NCBI GenBank assembly: GCA_037893245.1
Contig: JBAIAA010000662.1
Location: 310,001 to 374,000, forward strand
DNA from: Crossaster papposus
Lineage: Eukaryota; Echinodermata; Asteroidea; Velatida; Solasteridae
Direction of reading: 5' to 3'
Length of the DNA stretch: 64,000 nt
The notes below the pieces were generated by a model, which had not been told where the DNA came from, made no database searches, and was given only the letters and a program-made list of their open reading frames with translations. Every line of letters starts with the position of its first letter. Positions within the stretch are counted from its first letter, which is position 1. The position numbers and the translations under genes were made by a program. Shown here one piece after another: positions 35,619 through 47,088 of this stretch.

Positions 35619-37311
35619 CTGGGCATGGAGAAAAGGAAAAACATTAAAAACATCTTGCGTTGTAACTTGTATTGAACTAAAAATCGACTTAGTTCGGGAT
35701 TACAAAGTCAAATAAGATATTTTACTATTTGTAATTAGTTATTGAGTTATTCAACTTGCCCATGCAGCTCAGTCTAGATGGTCTCTCGTGCTTAGTTTTA
35801 AAGTTTAATTACATCCCCTTTGAACATAAACTTAAAATCTTAGCTAATTAATATTATTACAACCAATTAATTATCAGCTATTTTTACTGTAGTCATGCAA
35901 ACAAATATACTAGTACTAGTTTGAAATACATGAACTACAATATTATATAAACATATTAAAACTACAAATAACATTAACAAAATAAAAATAAAAATCAGCA
36001 ATACTATACAGCATGGAACCCAGAGGATACATGTATTACAATACCGCGTTTAACTAGAGAACCTGACTAATTAAGGATCATTATCAGATCGCTGCACGTA
36101 CATTATATTTTTTGTACACGAAAACACACGACATTCACCAACTTAATTGACACTCAACCTCTTTAAAAAGACACTGTTTACTTTGATCAATACATAACAT
36201 TATTGGCCGGAATTAAATGCCTTTATTGTCATCTAACCGCAAATAACTATGAGTAACTTACCACGGTGCACTATTTTACAGTTGATCATGACTGAGTGCG
36301 ATCGCAGGAAACAGTCGTGATCAACACTACCTATTGACATAAAACAGTCGTATGGACATTTTGTTGCCTGGCAGCAGCGGATTAAATCATCGTGCACGCA
36401 GCGCGGCGCGCACCACCTGCTGACTGCTGTGCTGCGCAAAATGTGCAACAAAATAGCACCATTCCTCCTTTTTTTGTAATACATACCTGGTAAGTATTGA
36501 GTGTATTGTGTAGGGGGTTGTGACTTGAAGTTGAAGTTATTTATATTGTTCTTGTTGCATTGCAAATCATTAGACCATATCGCGAATGGCAAAATATCAC
36601 AAGAGGGCGCTAACGCGCAAAGCATTTTGGGTAAGATTATGGGGCAACCGACACCACACAATTCAGTAATCCCATCCGCATTACAGTCGTTGGCATGCGT
36701 GCACGGCGCGTGCCCCATACGCTTACCCATGATGCATTGCCAGTCTGATACTTAGTGATAGAATAGCAATAAACCCAGTCATGGATAGATTTTTCAGAAG
36801 GCACTGGCATTGTTCGATAGCAACAAAAATGGCATCGTTGTTAATTATGACATCATGTCATTTTGGTTGGTCTCTTTAATTATCGACAGATCGAGTTTGA
36901 TGTCCGATTGTTTATCACAGACACGTAATAAAATAAAAATGATCTCTGTACTCCAGGCCATACAGATAATTAATTAACCATATTTAGAAAGTAGAGTAGG
37001 CCTTAGTTATAAAAAGTTGGGGGAATATGGACATTTGTATTTATGGGAATCCTTTGGCCCGGCTTGAAACTAGCCATACGGGTTCAATTATTAGCTGTTG
37101 TTCCTTTAGTTCTGGTGAAGGTTGTCTAACAAGTTATTCTTTTGTTTTGTTTGCAACCGGCAAGTTGGGAAGAATTATAAAAGTTATCCTAAGAAAGTAT
37201 AAAGTATTTCTGTATCCTCTGTTTTTCCTATTTAAAGATGGCAGGTAATTCCGGGATAAATTTGCCACGTTAACTACTAAACTGCAGTGTGTGTCAACTC
37301 GTAGCCTCACC
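35619..37311. other. Head-to-head intergenic region TOR4A / TTC28-like
   Basis: Divergent promoter region. The 36.3-36.75 kb part is CpG-richer than its surroundings and has two ZNF143-like sites (separate entry). The open frame over 36233-36730 on the minus strand shows no splice or family support. From 36760 to 37300 I see nothing beyond AT-rich sequence. Confidence 0.5.
36616..36741. promoter_or_regulatory. Paired inverted ZNF143/Staf-like sites
   Basis: On the minus strand 36633-36616 reads TACCCAAAATGCTTTGCG and on the plus strand 36724-36741 reads TACCCATGATGCATTGCC. The 18-bp vertebrate ZNF143/Staf consensus as I remember it (YWCCCRNMATSCMYYRCR) fits with one and two mismatches. They lie between divergent TOR4A-like and TTC28-like genes, where a bidirectional promoter is expected. 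The pair could also be the arms of a small inverted repeat. Confidence 0.4.
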
Positions 37312-40300
37312 ATGGAGTTTCAGCACAGCGCCAGTATGGCAAGCCTTCCTAGCATTGCAGGGTTCAGTGAAGCGATCAGTGAAGCAGAAGAAATTGAAAG
37401 TGTAAGCTAAAAATATCCCCTTAGAAGGATTTTGTTATAAAGTCCCCACTAAACACACAACTTTGCTTAGTTTTGAATTGTTTTCAATGACACACACATT
37501 TGTGTATATTTTCCTCTAGAATCTGCCTACCACAAGAATTTGCTAAACATTACTAAGCAAATCCATAAAACTTATGAGGTTGGTCCATTTGTATTCTTAT
37601 TATTTTTTTTAAGATTTGCTATATTTAAATTTTCATTTCTGTTGACATTTTTATATATTTCTATTTCGCCGCATATTTGATTCTTCTCCTACTAGGTCCA
37701 GCGACTTCAGCAGCAAGGTGACGCAGCTTTCCATGCCAAGAATTATGCTGTAGCGGCGACGTGTTACAGTGAAGCACTAGAGATAGACAATGATAACGCT
37801 CAGTTGCTGGCTCAGAAGACCATCTCAAATATTGAAATCGGAGAATATGGAGAGGCAAGGAAAGATGCAGAGTATCTGATCAAGATAAACCCCCATGTAC
37901 CTCAGGTGAGTGAGTCTGATCAAGATGAACCCCCATGTACCTCAGGTGAGTGAGTCTGATCAAGATGAACCCCCATGTACTTCAGGTGAGTGAGTCTAAT
38001 CAAGATTAACCCCCATGTTCCTCGGGTGAGTGAGTCTGATCAAGATGAACCCCCATGTACCTCAGGTGAGTGAGTCTGATCTAGATGAACCCCCATGTAC
38101 CTCAGGTGAGTGAGTCTGATCTAGATGAACCCCCATGTACCTCAGGTGAGTGAGTCTGATCAAGATGAACCCCCATGTACCTCAGGTGAGTGAGTCTGAT
38201 CAAGATGAACCCCCATGTACCTCAGGTGAGTGAGTCTGATCTAGATGAACCCCCATGTACCTCAGGTGAGTGAGTCTGATCAAGATGAACCCCCATGTAC
38301 CTCAGGTGAGTGAGTCTGATCAAGATGAACCCCCATGTTCCTCGGGTGAGTGAGTCTGATCAAGATGAACCCCCATGTACCTCAGGTGAGTGAGTCTGAT
38401 CTAGATGAACCCCCATGTACCTCAGGTGAGTGAGTCTGATCAAGATGAACCCCCATGTACCTCAGGTGAGTGAGTCTGATCAAGATGAACCCCCATGTAC
38501 CTCAGGTGAGTGAGTCTGATCTAGATGAACCCCCATGTACCTCAGGTGAGTGAGTCTGATCAAGATGAACCCCCATGTACCTCAGGTGAGTGAGTCTGAT
38601 CAAGATGAACCCCCATGTACCTCAGGTGAGTGTTCGTGGTCAGTGGGCACTGCTTAAAAAGCCGAAATTGGTTCAGAAAATTATTGCACATAAGCAAGGA
38701 TTTAACGTAGTGAGGTTTTAGTAGTGTAGATGACCCATTCTGGCTAAGCAGTTTTCTGAGTTAGCATAATTTGGTTTGACTGCTTCATAAAATGCCTTCA
38801 TTTTAATCATCTTTCTAGCCATTGCAAGTTGATTGTAAATGTCTGGCATTTTCAAAGTCACATATTTTGAAAAGACGATTTTAAACATTATAGTTATCCT
38901 GTTTTGATTTTAAATCTTGGTATTTTTTATGACTGAGTCTTGTAGTATTAAACTGTTTACAGTTTACGAAGCAAACAGAATTTGACTTCATTAATCGTGG
39001 TATTAACGTTTGTTTTTATCTTCTCAGAGTCACTACCTTCTAGCTGTTAGTCTAAACAACCTGCGAGACTTTAACCTAGCAATTAGTGCCTTCCTGCATG
39101 CTTTGCTTTATGATGTCAAACATCGAGATCGACTCGCTGACAATGTGGCAGTCGTAGCAGGCAACATCTGCAAAATCCCTGAAGAATCTCTCGCAACTTT
39201 CACCAGTGAGTTTTCTTAATTCCTGTGATTTGTTTCTTGATTCTTACGTCTTTTATGGCAGTGAGTTAATGCTCCAAACACTGTCTATGGGAAAAAGTAA
39301 GTGGTTTATTTCTTTTCATGAAAAGGCTGTATATCAGCTGAAAATGAAAGATTTACGGAGGAAAATTCTAAAACTGACTACCTAAGTGCAGATGTGAAAT
39401 AGGAAAATTTTGCTGTGTAAAGATAAAGCCCAGTTCATAAACAAAACCCGATTTGTAAGGGTAAACAGAAAACGTCACAAATACAACTTCAATTGTTGAC
39501 GTCATGAAATTTGCTTTGCATTTGCATGAAGTATGAACTGGGCTTAAGTTTACCTTCCATTTCTGTAAAAAAAAGAAATTGTTATAGTTTGCTAATTTTA
39601 GCATACTTGACATAGAATGGATCATATCTTGCCAACAGAAAGTATGGCATGTTTTACATTGGACTCTTCTTTGCATTTTTTTTTTTATTTATTTTTATTC
39701 TTGTAGATTTGTCACCAGCTGAAAAGCTACTTGAGGTTGGTATCAATTTGAAGCGAGCCAATCAGAATGCATCGTGCATCGAGGTACTGCAATATGCCCT
39801 GGATCTAAAAACACTAGATGAACTGTGTCAACAGAGGGCACTATTTAACATCGGAGCTGGCTATGCCGGGAATGCAGATTACCAATCGGCAAAGGACTAC
39901 TATAAGCAGTGTCTGTCGATCGCTCTCCAACAGAAGAATCAGAGGTACGAGGCTGAGGTCTACTGCCGTCTTGCCGAAATTTACTTGCAGGAGGAGAACC
40001 TCGAACAAGGAATCGTGTACTACGTGAAGCTTCTCTCAATCTGTAAAGACCTTGATGCAACAGAAAATGGCTCTGGTGAGTCCTGTAATGTGAATTTGCA
40101 GTGTGTAGTTCATGAAACCCTCAGTAATGCATACAGAGCTGTTTGTGATTATCCTCAGGCCCTGAAGCATGCTAAAGAGAATCTTGAAGTACTTGATATA
40201 GACAAGGATAAACAAGGAATTACAAATAGCGAGGTTCTAGGAAAGGCTCACTTCACGGTAGCTTTCCTTCACGAAGCGGTTGGAGACTTTGTTTCGTCGC

Positions 40301-43300
40301 TTGAGCACTTTAAGTCATACCTTTCAATTAGCAAGGCTTCCAAAGACCGTGCAAGCATGGGGAGGGCCTACGGTTGTGTCGGAAGAGTTTATCACAAGCT
40401 GTGTAACTATTCCTTAGCTCAGAGCTTCTATGAGCAACAACTGCACATATCGGAGAAGCTGTCGTATCACACCATGCAGGCCACAGCTCTGAGAAGCCTT
40501 GCTGAGGTTCATAAAGACCAAGGCAACACTGACAACGAATTGAAATGCCTTCAGAGCTATCTTCAGATCAGCCGAAAGCTGGATGAGTTTGAGACGGAAT
40601 GTCAGGCATATATTGCTATGGGTGATCTGCATCAGGCTCATGAAAATCTGCAGCATGCCCAGCACTTCTATGAGCAGGCTCTTAATTTGGCTGAGAGATC
40701 GCATGAAACAGAATTGGCCTACGACAGCAGAGGAAAGCTTGCCCAGGTTTTGCTCAGGTCCAAAGCTGAAAAAGATCTTGAGAAAGCCCGAATGCTGGCA
40801 GAAGACTGCATCAAGTATTATCTCCAAGCTCTAGAAGACATCAAACATAACAAAGACAACACACTGAAGCTTCTTGAGCAGAGTTACAAACTCGTCCAAG
40901 TTGCTCTGAAGAAACTTGGAAGGCCGTACAAAGCTCTAGAATGTGCCGAGACTCAAATGAGACGAGAATTTCTCAGCATGTTGGCAAGGAACACTTCTAG
41001 TTTTGGCCAAGGAATTGAGGCTGTCGGAGACTTGCTGAGCAGCAGCGCAGACATCGGCGATATGCTAAAGATTGTAAATAATGAATCGGCAGCAGTTTTA
41101 TACCTGTCCCTCTGCCATTCTTGTGTTCTAAGTTGGGTCTTCAGACCAGAGGAAGGATGCTGGGCTGGCAAAGATGACCAAGATAATACTATCCAGGATT
41201 GTCCTGGCTACGTCCAAAAGCTTATCTCATCAGTGAGAGCCACGGACAGTCAAGCAGATGAGGCGTATGAGACGGAATACAGAGCCCTTCCCCTCCAAGA
41301 CTCTAAGATACATCAATTGAAGACCCTAAACCGTTCTAAGAGGAAATATGGAAGCACTAAAACAACATCTCCTGATGACACAGAAGAGAAAATAAATATC
41401 ACAACAAAAGAGTCATCTTCAAGAAAGTTGCACAAACTTCTCCTCTCGCAAGTTGAGTGTCTGCTACAAGGGTACAGCTCTGTAGTGATTGTAGCTGATC
41501 CTGCGTTGGCCCAAGTTCCATTTGATGCCTTGGAGGATAAAGAAGGTTGTCTGTTTGGCGATAAGTACCATCTGAGTTTACTTCCTTGTCTTGAGGCGCT
41601 CAACTACATTCCTAGGCACAGCAGCAGTGATGTAAACCAAGACCAAACAGAAAACGGCACTGGCTCGCAATCATCACCACCAACACATCCAATATACTTG
41701 GACCACATGCTGAGAGTTGTGGTCCCGCCCAAAGTGCGCCCTCACAGCATTATTAAAGAGAGTGAGTCCGAAGCTACAAAGATGGCCCAGGGGAGCGTCA
41801 AGCCGTCCTACGTCGGCTTTGACCGCAATTCTTACCACGTCATCAGGAGTCCAAAAGACACAGTCGCTGCAATGGAAGACAGATTTTTAAAAGACCGGGA
41901 ACTGAGTGGAAGCACCCTGATTTCAAAAACCTGGAGTGGACGAGATCTCGCTTCGGCACACGGAGGGACGATTCAACGCTATCAACAACAGAGTGCTCCA
42001 CAGAGGGCGCTAGTTGTCGGGAACCCTACACTTCCTAAGAGGCTCAGATGGCATGGCAAGGCAAGTGAAAACTAATTGCTTTTCTATAATTGCTTTTTGG
42101 AAAGTGACTCTGTCATTTTTACTTTTAAGCAAACGATGAAACAATAGTGATTTTAGTTTTCCCGATTTGCAAATTTGGGAGCCGATGTCAGAGTTGCAAA
42201 TAGCCCAGGAAGAAGCTCACAAGATGGCTCACTATCTTAATACGGAGGTCATTATAGGGTCAAAGGTCACCAAGGAGGCCCTACTGACAGAGTTGCCCAA
42301 ATCTACTCTGATTCACCTCGGTAAGATAACTTCAAATCTTTCCGGTGTTTTACATGTTTGGAGTGGAACCAAGTTGATGAGATCTGAATTTCATTTGTTT
42401 CGCTAGCAATGTATGGTTCATGGCAGCAAGCATGCCTAGCTTGCACTCCAAACCCAACCAGCGAACCACTCCCTGATGGATCCTATCACCAGAGTGCTTA
42501 CATGATCGGCGTTGATGACATCATCAGTCTGAAACTCCATGCTAAGATGGTAGTGATGAGCTGTTGCTATGGAAACCGACACCGTGACATCCAAATGGAA
42601 CTACCACTAGCTTTTCTTGTAGCAGGTAATAATTTCTTGCAAAACTGTTTAGGACGACACGGAAATAGTCCAAGTGGATCTTTGGGCTTACCTCAATCAC
42701 ACAATCTTGGGGTTTTTTATTTGATGATTTCCTGTTTGCTTTTATTATCTGTTGCCATTTTATGGTAACAAAAATTATGATAGCCTTTGGAATCAAGAAA
42801 TTTTAGTTTTTGATTTACATGCATTTGAGTTGCATCTTTTAAAAAAATAATTCCTGTTGAATTGAATCGTTTTGATAATTACTTGATTCTTGTATTTGAT
42901 TGTTGTGTTCAGGTGCTGAGTCCGTCTTATTTCTGTTGTGGTCTGTACCAGACGTCATCAGGAATAAATTCTGGCATCATTTCTACCTGGCGTTGCAGGG
43001 AGGTTGTTATGTCTCTCAAGCAGTAACCAAGGCCAAGAAGGGCTTGAGACAAGATGACAGGTAGAAATAGACAAAGAGGAGAATATTAAAAAAATATAAA
43101 AAATAGATTAGAAGCAAGAAATGTGCTCTAAATGTTATTCAGCCTCGCGATGTCACACACACTGAGTCAACAATAATAGCGATTTACACACGTTCAAATG
43201 AGTAAGGTATTTCCTAATAATTCGGTATTAAATGTTTTCAATTTCTGCAAATGGTGTATCCTACCTTTAAGGTTTACCAATTCATTTTGAATTATAATCT

Positions 43301-46300
43301 CGTTGGCCCTGTGGTATTTAGTCCAGCCCTAATGCAGCAACTGATCAAGTCATCAGTGATCGTAGTTGAGTTCCTTCTCTCATTATTTATGCAGGTTCCA
43401 GTCGCCTCGTTACTGGGCAGCTTTCTGTCTTCTTGGTCGAGATCCATTCATTAGTCTTCTTGACATCAAGCATGCCATGATGGATGAGTTACTCAACACG
43501 ATGGAAGAGACTTACCTTAATACTCAGAAGCAGGACGTACTTAACACGAGGACGACAGATTCACAGGGTACTCTGTCTGTAACAAATGTGTAGTTTATTT
43601 ACCAGTTTGTTTCTGTTCTCTGTCCTTCTATTATTTCAGAACCCCTTCATTTACATTCTACTCGTGTACCCTTACCCATCTCTGCAATAAAAGAAAGGAC
43701 CTTAACATTTGAGAAATTGAAGAATGCTAATTCTGTATATCAGTCAAACAGTTTTTGTCTCGTCTTTTAAATGCATCACTCAACCATATTTTTTACAATG
43801 CTCTTCTTTTCTGATTTACCAATGACGATCTTGTTTTATTTCTCCTCCAGAAAGCCGTACAGAGTCCCTTCTTGAGGAGCTAAGGAAACACCTATCCGGT
43901 CTACTCTTGCATAACGCCAAGCATCCTCATGTCATTGTACAGCTGACCACAATGGTAAGAAAGCTAGATTGAAGTATTTTTTGAAATACTAAATGAAATA
44001 CATGAACAAAAGTTTGTAATATTATTGATGGCTTTGTCAGACAAGCTGTTGAAAATTAAGGATTTGGACAATAACTATTAGTCATATAACACTCATCGGA
44101 TTATTCTACCAATCCTGAAAAATGACCGTAACTATTTGTAATCACTTGCAATCCACGGATGGTTAAACTTGCAGTGACTAAGAATACTAGGGCAATTTTG
44201 TTAACACTAGCTTAGGCTTTGTCTCTGGCTCCATCACGATTGCCAAACTGCATGAGCAAAGCCAAAGATAGGCGACGAAGCTGGGGTTTGGAAAACGGCT
44301 AAGGTCACTCAGATTTTTGGTTTTTTTACGATGCAGCTGAACCAGTCTCTCAGTCTTCTAGCTCCACAGAGTGACCACCCAACACCACCGTCGTCCCAGC
44401 CTCTCCCACAATGCATCCTAACAGCGCCCTCGGCCATCCCACTACTCAATCACCTCGGCTTTCACTTTCAGCCCGGCGGGTCTGGTACCCTGGCTCCCCA
44501 GGTGGTGTATCCACAGTGGGATCCTGATTCCATGATGGAACCTGCACTGCAAGCCCTCAAGGGGCTGCAAGGTGTGTCAAGCAGAAAGTCGGTGCTTGAG
44601 TATAAATCACAGATCGATGATGAATAACAAAATCCTCATAATTAAGATCTTTTTAAAGTTCCCTCTTAAAGTTCCCTCTTTTAGTGCCAAAACGGAGCCA
44701 TATACCATTTCTATGCAAACCTATCTTAGCTCATAAGCTATATGAGAGAGAAAGGGGATTGAGATGGTTATAATAGTAGGAAGGTTAACCTCGTAGGGTA
44801 GCTGGCTCCATTTTGGCACAGAGAGAGAGAGAGAGAGAGGGTTGGAATGCCGTATAATCAACTTTGATTTCAAAACAAAAATGAAGGCATATACTAAAAT
44901 ATGAAAGTCACAGCAGTGTTGATATAACCATTACGAGTGTCCTTCTGAAGTGAAGCTGCTTTGTAGACAACAAGTGTTTAATTTCAAGAGTGTCCAAGGT
45001 TTATTTTTGATCGCTGTTTTTTTTTACAGATATTTGTGAGAATGCAGAGTGTGCCCACAATCTGGCCAGAGTCTTAGATGCTCAGGAGAAACTAATCTCG
45101 GGACTCATTGATGTGGTATAGATCAATTACTCAACTCTAAGTTCATCTATTATTTCTCGTTTAAAATTAATATTAATTTTTTTGACAAATTTTTGGAGAA
45201 CTTTAAAGTTTTGGACAACCTTGTAGCGTTTGGTGTTTTTTTCTTTCAGATGAGTTTCACCAAGCACATGCCCGAGGTCCAACTAAAGGTCAACGACAAG
45301 GGGGTCAGTCACCTCTGGGGTCATCCCCAAGCGAGGGCGCTGTTGATCAGCTTAGGGTTTGTTCAAGTTGGCCAGCTCCTCATGTTTGATGGAAAAACAG
45401 CTAACAAGTAGGAATGCCATATATTACCTTTTAGCTTTTAGAAATGTCAACTTTTTTTCCCCAGAAATTATAGATTCTTTTCGGAGAATATAGAAGTCAG
45501 GTATTTCTTTTAGATTATTCCAAACTGAAATATTTACATACACATTAAATTTATCAGGCATGAGATTTTTAGTCTCATATTGTTAGTTTAGAAAGACATT
45601 TTATCACTTTTTCAGACAGTTTTCTTAATTGATAATAACCTTAGAATAACCTTACTTGTCATGTACGCATTCCAATATTGTTGATAACCTGATAACAATT
45701 GGTTCTAAATTCTTTGATTCCATTTTCTTGTTCAAACTCCAACCCAACCAGGTCTCTCCTGAATGCTACTCTGCTAGTCCTCTGCTCTGTTATGGCAGAG
45801 AAGGGACGCGCTATGCTCCATCATCTAGACATCCGTTACCTAGGCATCAACACAAAGTCTCCCATCCTCCAATCGGCTCGTAAGACCCCCATCAAGTCGA
45901 CCCTGAGGTCAGCGAGCACGATCAGAACCATGACCCCTAGTGCTCTCAGATCACGCACACCAACCGCCGTCAGACTCCGTACGACGCCGGTCGTGGTCGA
46001 TGAGAAACCTGCCCGAGTCAAATCGCTGCCTTCGTTGAATCCCGTCAAGCTGTCCAAGAACAAGGTGAGAGTCTTTTATTTGTGTGTTGTGACTAAACAA
46101 TTATTATTATAGAGGTTTAATTGACGGTGTGGGGTTAAAAATGTGTAAGTTTCAAATCACCTATTTTAAATGGAATGTCCGAGAGAAAAACATTTTGAAG
46201 AGAGCTTTTGATTTTCCACCTTCAAGTAAACTTTGATTACTTTTTCTCCAGCTTGCATTTTCAACTCCATGGTGGAGCCAGCCAGCCGAGTCACCAGAGG

Positions 46301-47088
46301 TAAAAGAAAAGATGAGATTAGCGAGAAGGTAAGAATTAAGGTCATGAAATATTTGGGAATGTAAAAAGAAAACAATGTGGCTGCTGAAATATTTCTTCAG
46401 AAACTCTATGCAATTTTTCTGTTTCTCTTAACCTCGTTTCTTTCCAATAGTTGTTAAAGGTGGACAAATAAAAGTCAATTAAAATATGAAGAAAATTATT
46501 GAAATAAATATTTAGAAGCTTTGAATTATGTAATTGTAAATTTGACAAAAAAAATTACTAGCACCCGATACATTTGATGCCCAGCTTGTTTAAATTTGAA
46601 ACTTGTGCATTATTTTGCCAAGTTTTACAAGACACACCTGTAGTGCCATACATTTGTATTTTTGTTCAACATCTATGCGTTTATTGATTGTTGATACATG
46701 TTTATATTTTCTTCTCACTTGTTGACGTTTCAGCTTAAGTGACCTCCATTTAGAATATGCCCGCCACATCCGACACACCCACAATTGGCACGCAGAGTCA
46801 GTCACCTCTCAGGCCCAGAAATCTCTGTCTGCTATTGGTCAACCCAAGCCCCGCCCCCAGGTCGTCAAGGTCAAGTCTGGTACCACGCCTTCATGCATCC
46901 GGAAGCCAGTGAACCAAGACTTGGAATTGAGCGCAGCAGCGATAGAGCAGCGAAGGGATTACAGTCGTTACTTGGTGCACATCCGCCGTGCCGATGTAGA
47001 GAGACGACATTTGGATGCTGTGCAGAAACTCTTCAAGCCCTACGTCAGTCAAAGAACAGCTGACGCGCTCGGCAAATTACAAGAATGA
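37312..47088 (+). CDS. TTC28: TTC28-like tetratricopeptide repeat and CHAT domain protein
   Basis: Large TPR protein ending in a CHAT (caspase-like) domain; vertebrate TTC28 acts in cell division. Exons: 37312-37401, 37696-37905, 39028-39205, 39707-42060, 42182-42320, 42407-42625, 42913-43060, 43395-43567, 43851-43954, 44337-44571, 45030-45115, 45250-45407, 45752-46064, 46252-46328, 46734-47088. Phases close, giving about 1612 residues. TPRs run from exon 2 through most of the 2.35-kb exon 4 (for example YEAEVYCRLAEIYLQEENLE). The CHAT domain spans the end of exon 4 to exon 8, with ALVVGNPTLPK, LIHLAMYGSW and VVMSCCYGN. The Cys is retained but the position of the usual His (ATHG) reads Tyr. 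The C-terminal part is basic and charged. Intron 2 opens with a 40-bp splice-donor array, and intron 4 is GC-AG. Human TTC28 is longer, so orthology rather than paralogy is not proven. Confidence 0.88.
37886..38632 (+). repeat. 40-bp tandem array of 5' splice sites
   Basis: The last 20 bases of TTC28-like exon 2 plus the first bases of intron 2 are repeated head to tail with a 40-bp period. The donor junction (CTCAG then GTGAGTGAG) recurs every 40 bases from 37905 to 38625, 19 times in all, with a few single-base variants (CGG at two copies). Unit core: GAACCCCCATGTACCTCAGG. Confidence 0.97.
43193..43270. mobile_element. MITE family B, right-end fragment
   Basis: About 78 bp matching the right end of the 14.2-kb copy (CAAATGGTGTATCCTACCT then TTAA), in TTC28-like intron 7. 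The left part is missing. Confidence 0.7.
44684..44820. repeat. Short inverted-repeat element
   Basis: AGTGCCAAAACGGAGCCAT near 44684 and its near complement GGCTCCATTTTGGCAC near 44804 bracket about 100 bp in TTC28-like intron 10, followed by a GA microsatellite at 44819-44839. Candidate MITE; target-site duplication not clear. Confidence 0.55.

Noticed and set aside
36233..36730. 165-codon open frame on the minus strand upstream of TOR4A-like
   Set aside because: No family words, low-complexity composition, and it spans the divergent promoter region including the ZNF143-like sites. Probably chance.
37886..38632. Possible coding repeat extending TTC28-like exon 2
   Set aside because: Reading on from exon 2 meets a TGA after 15 further codons, and the 40-bp period is not a multiple of three. 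It is intronic.
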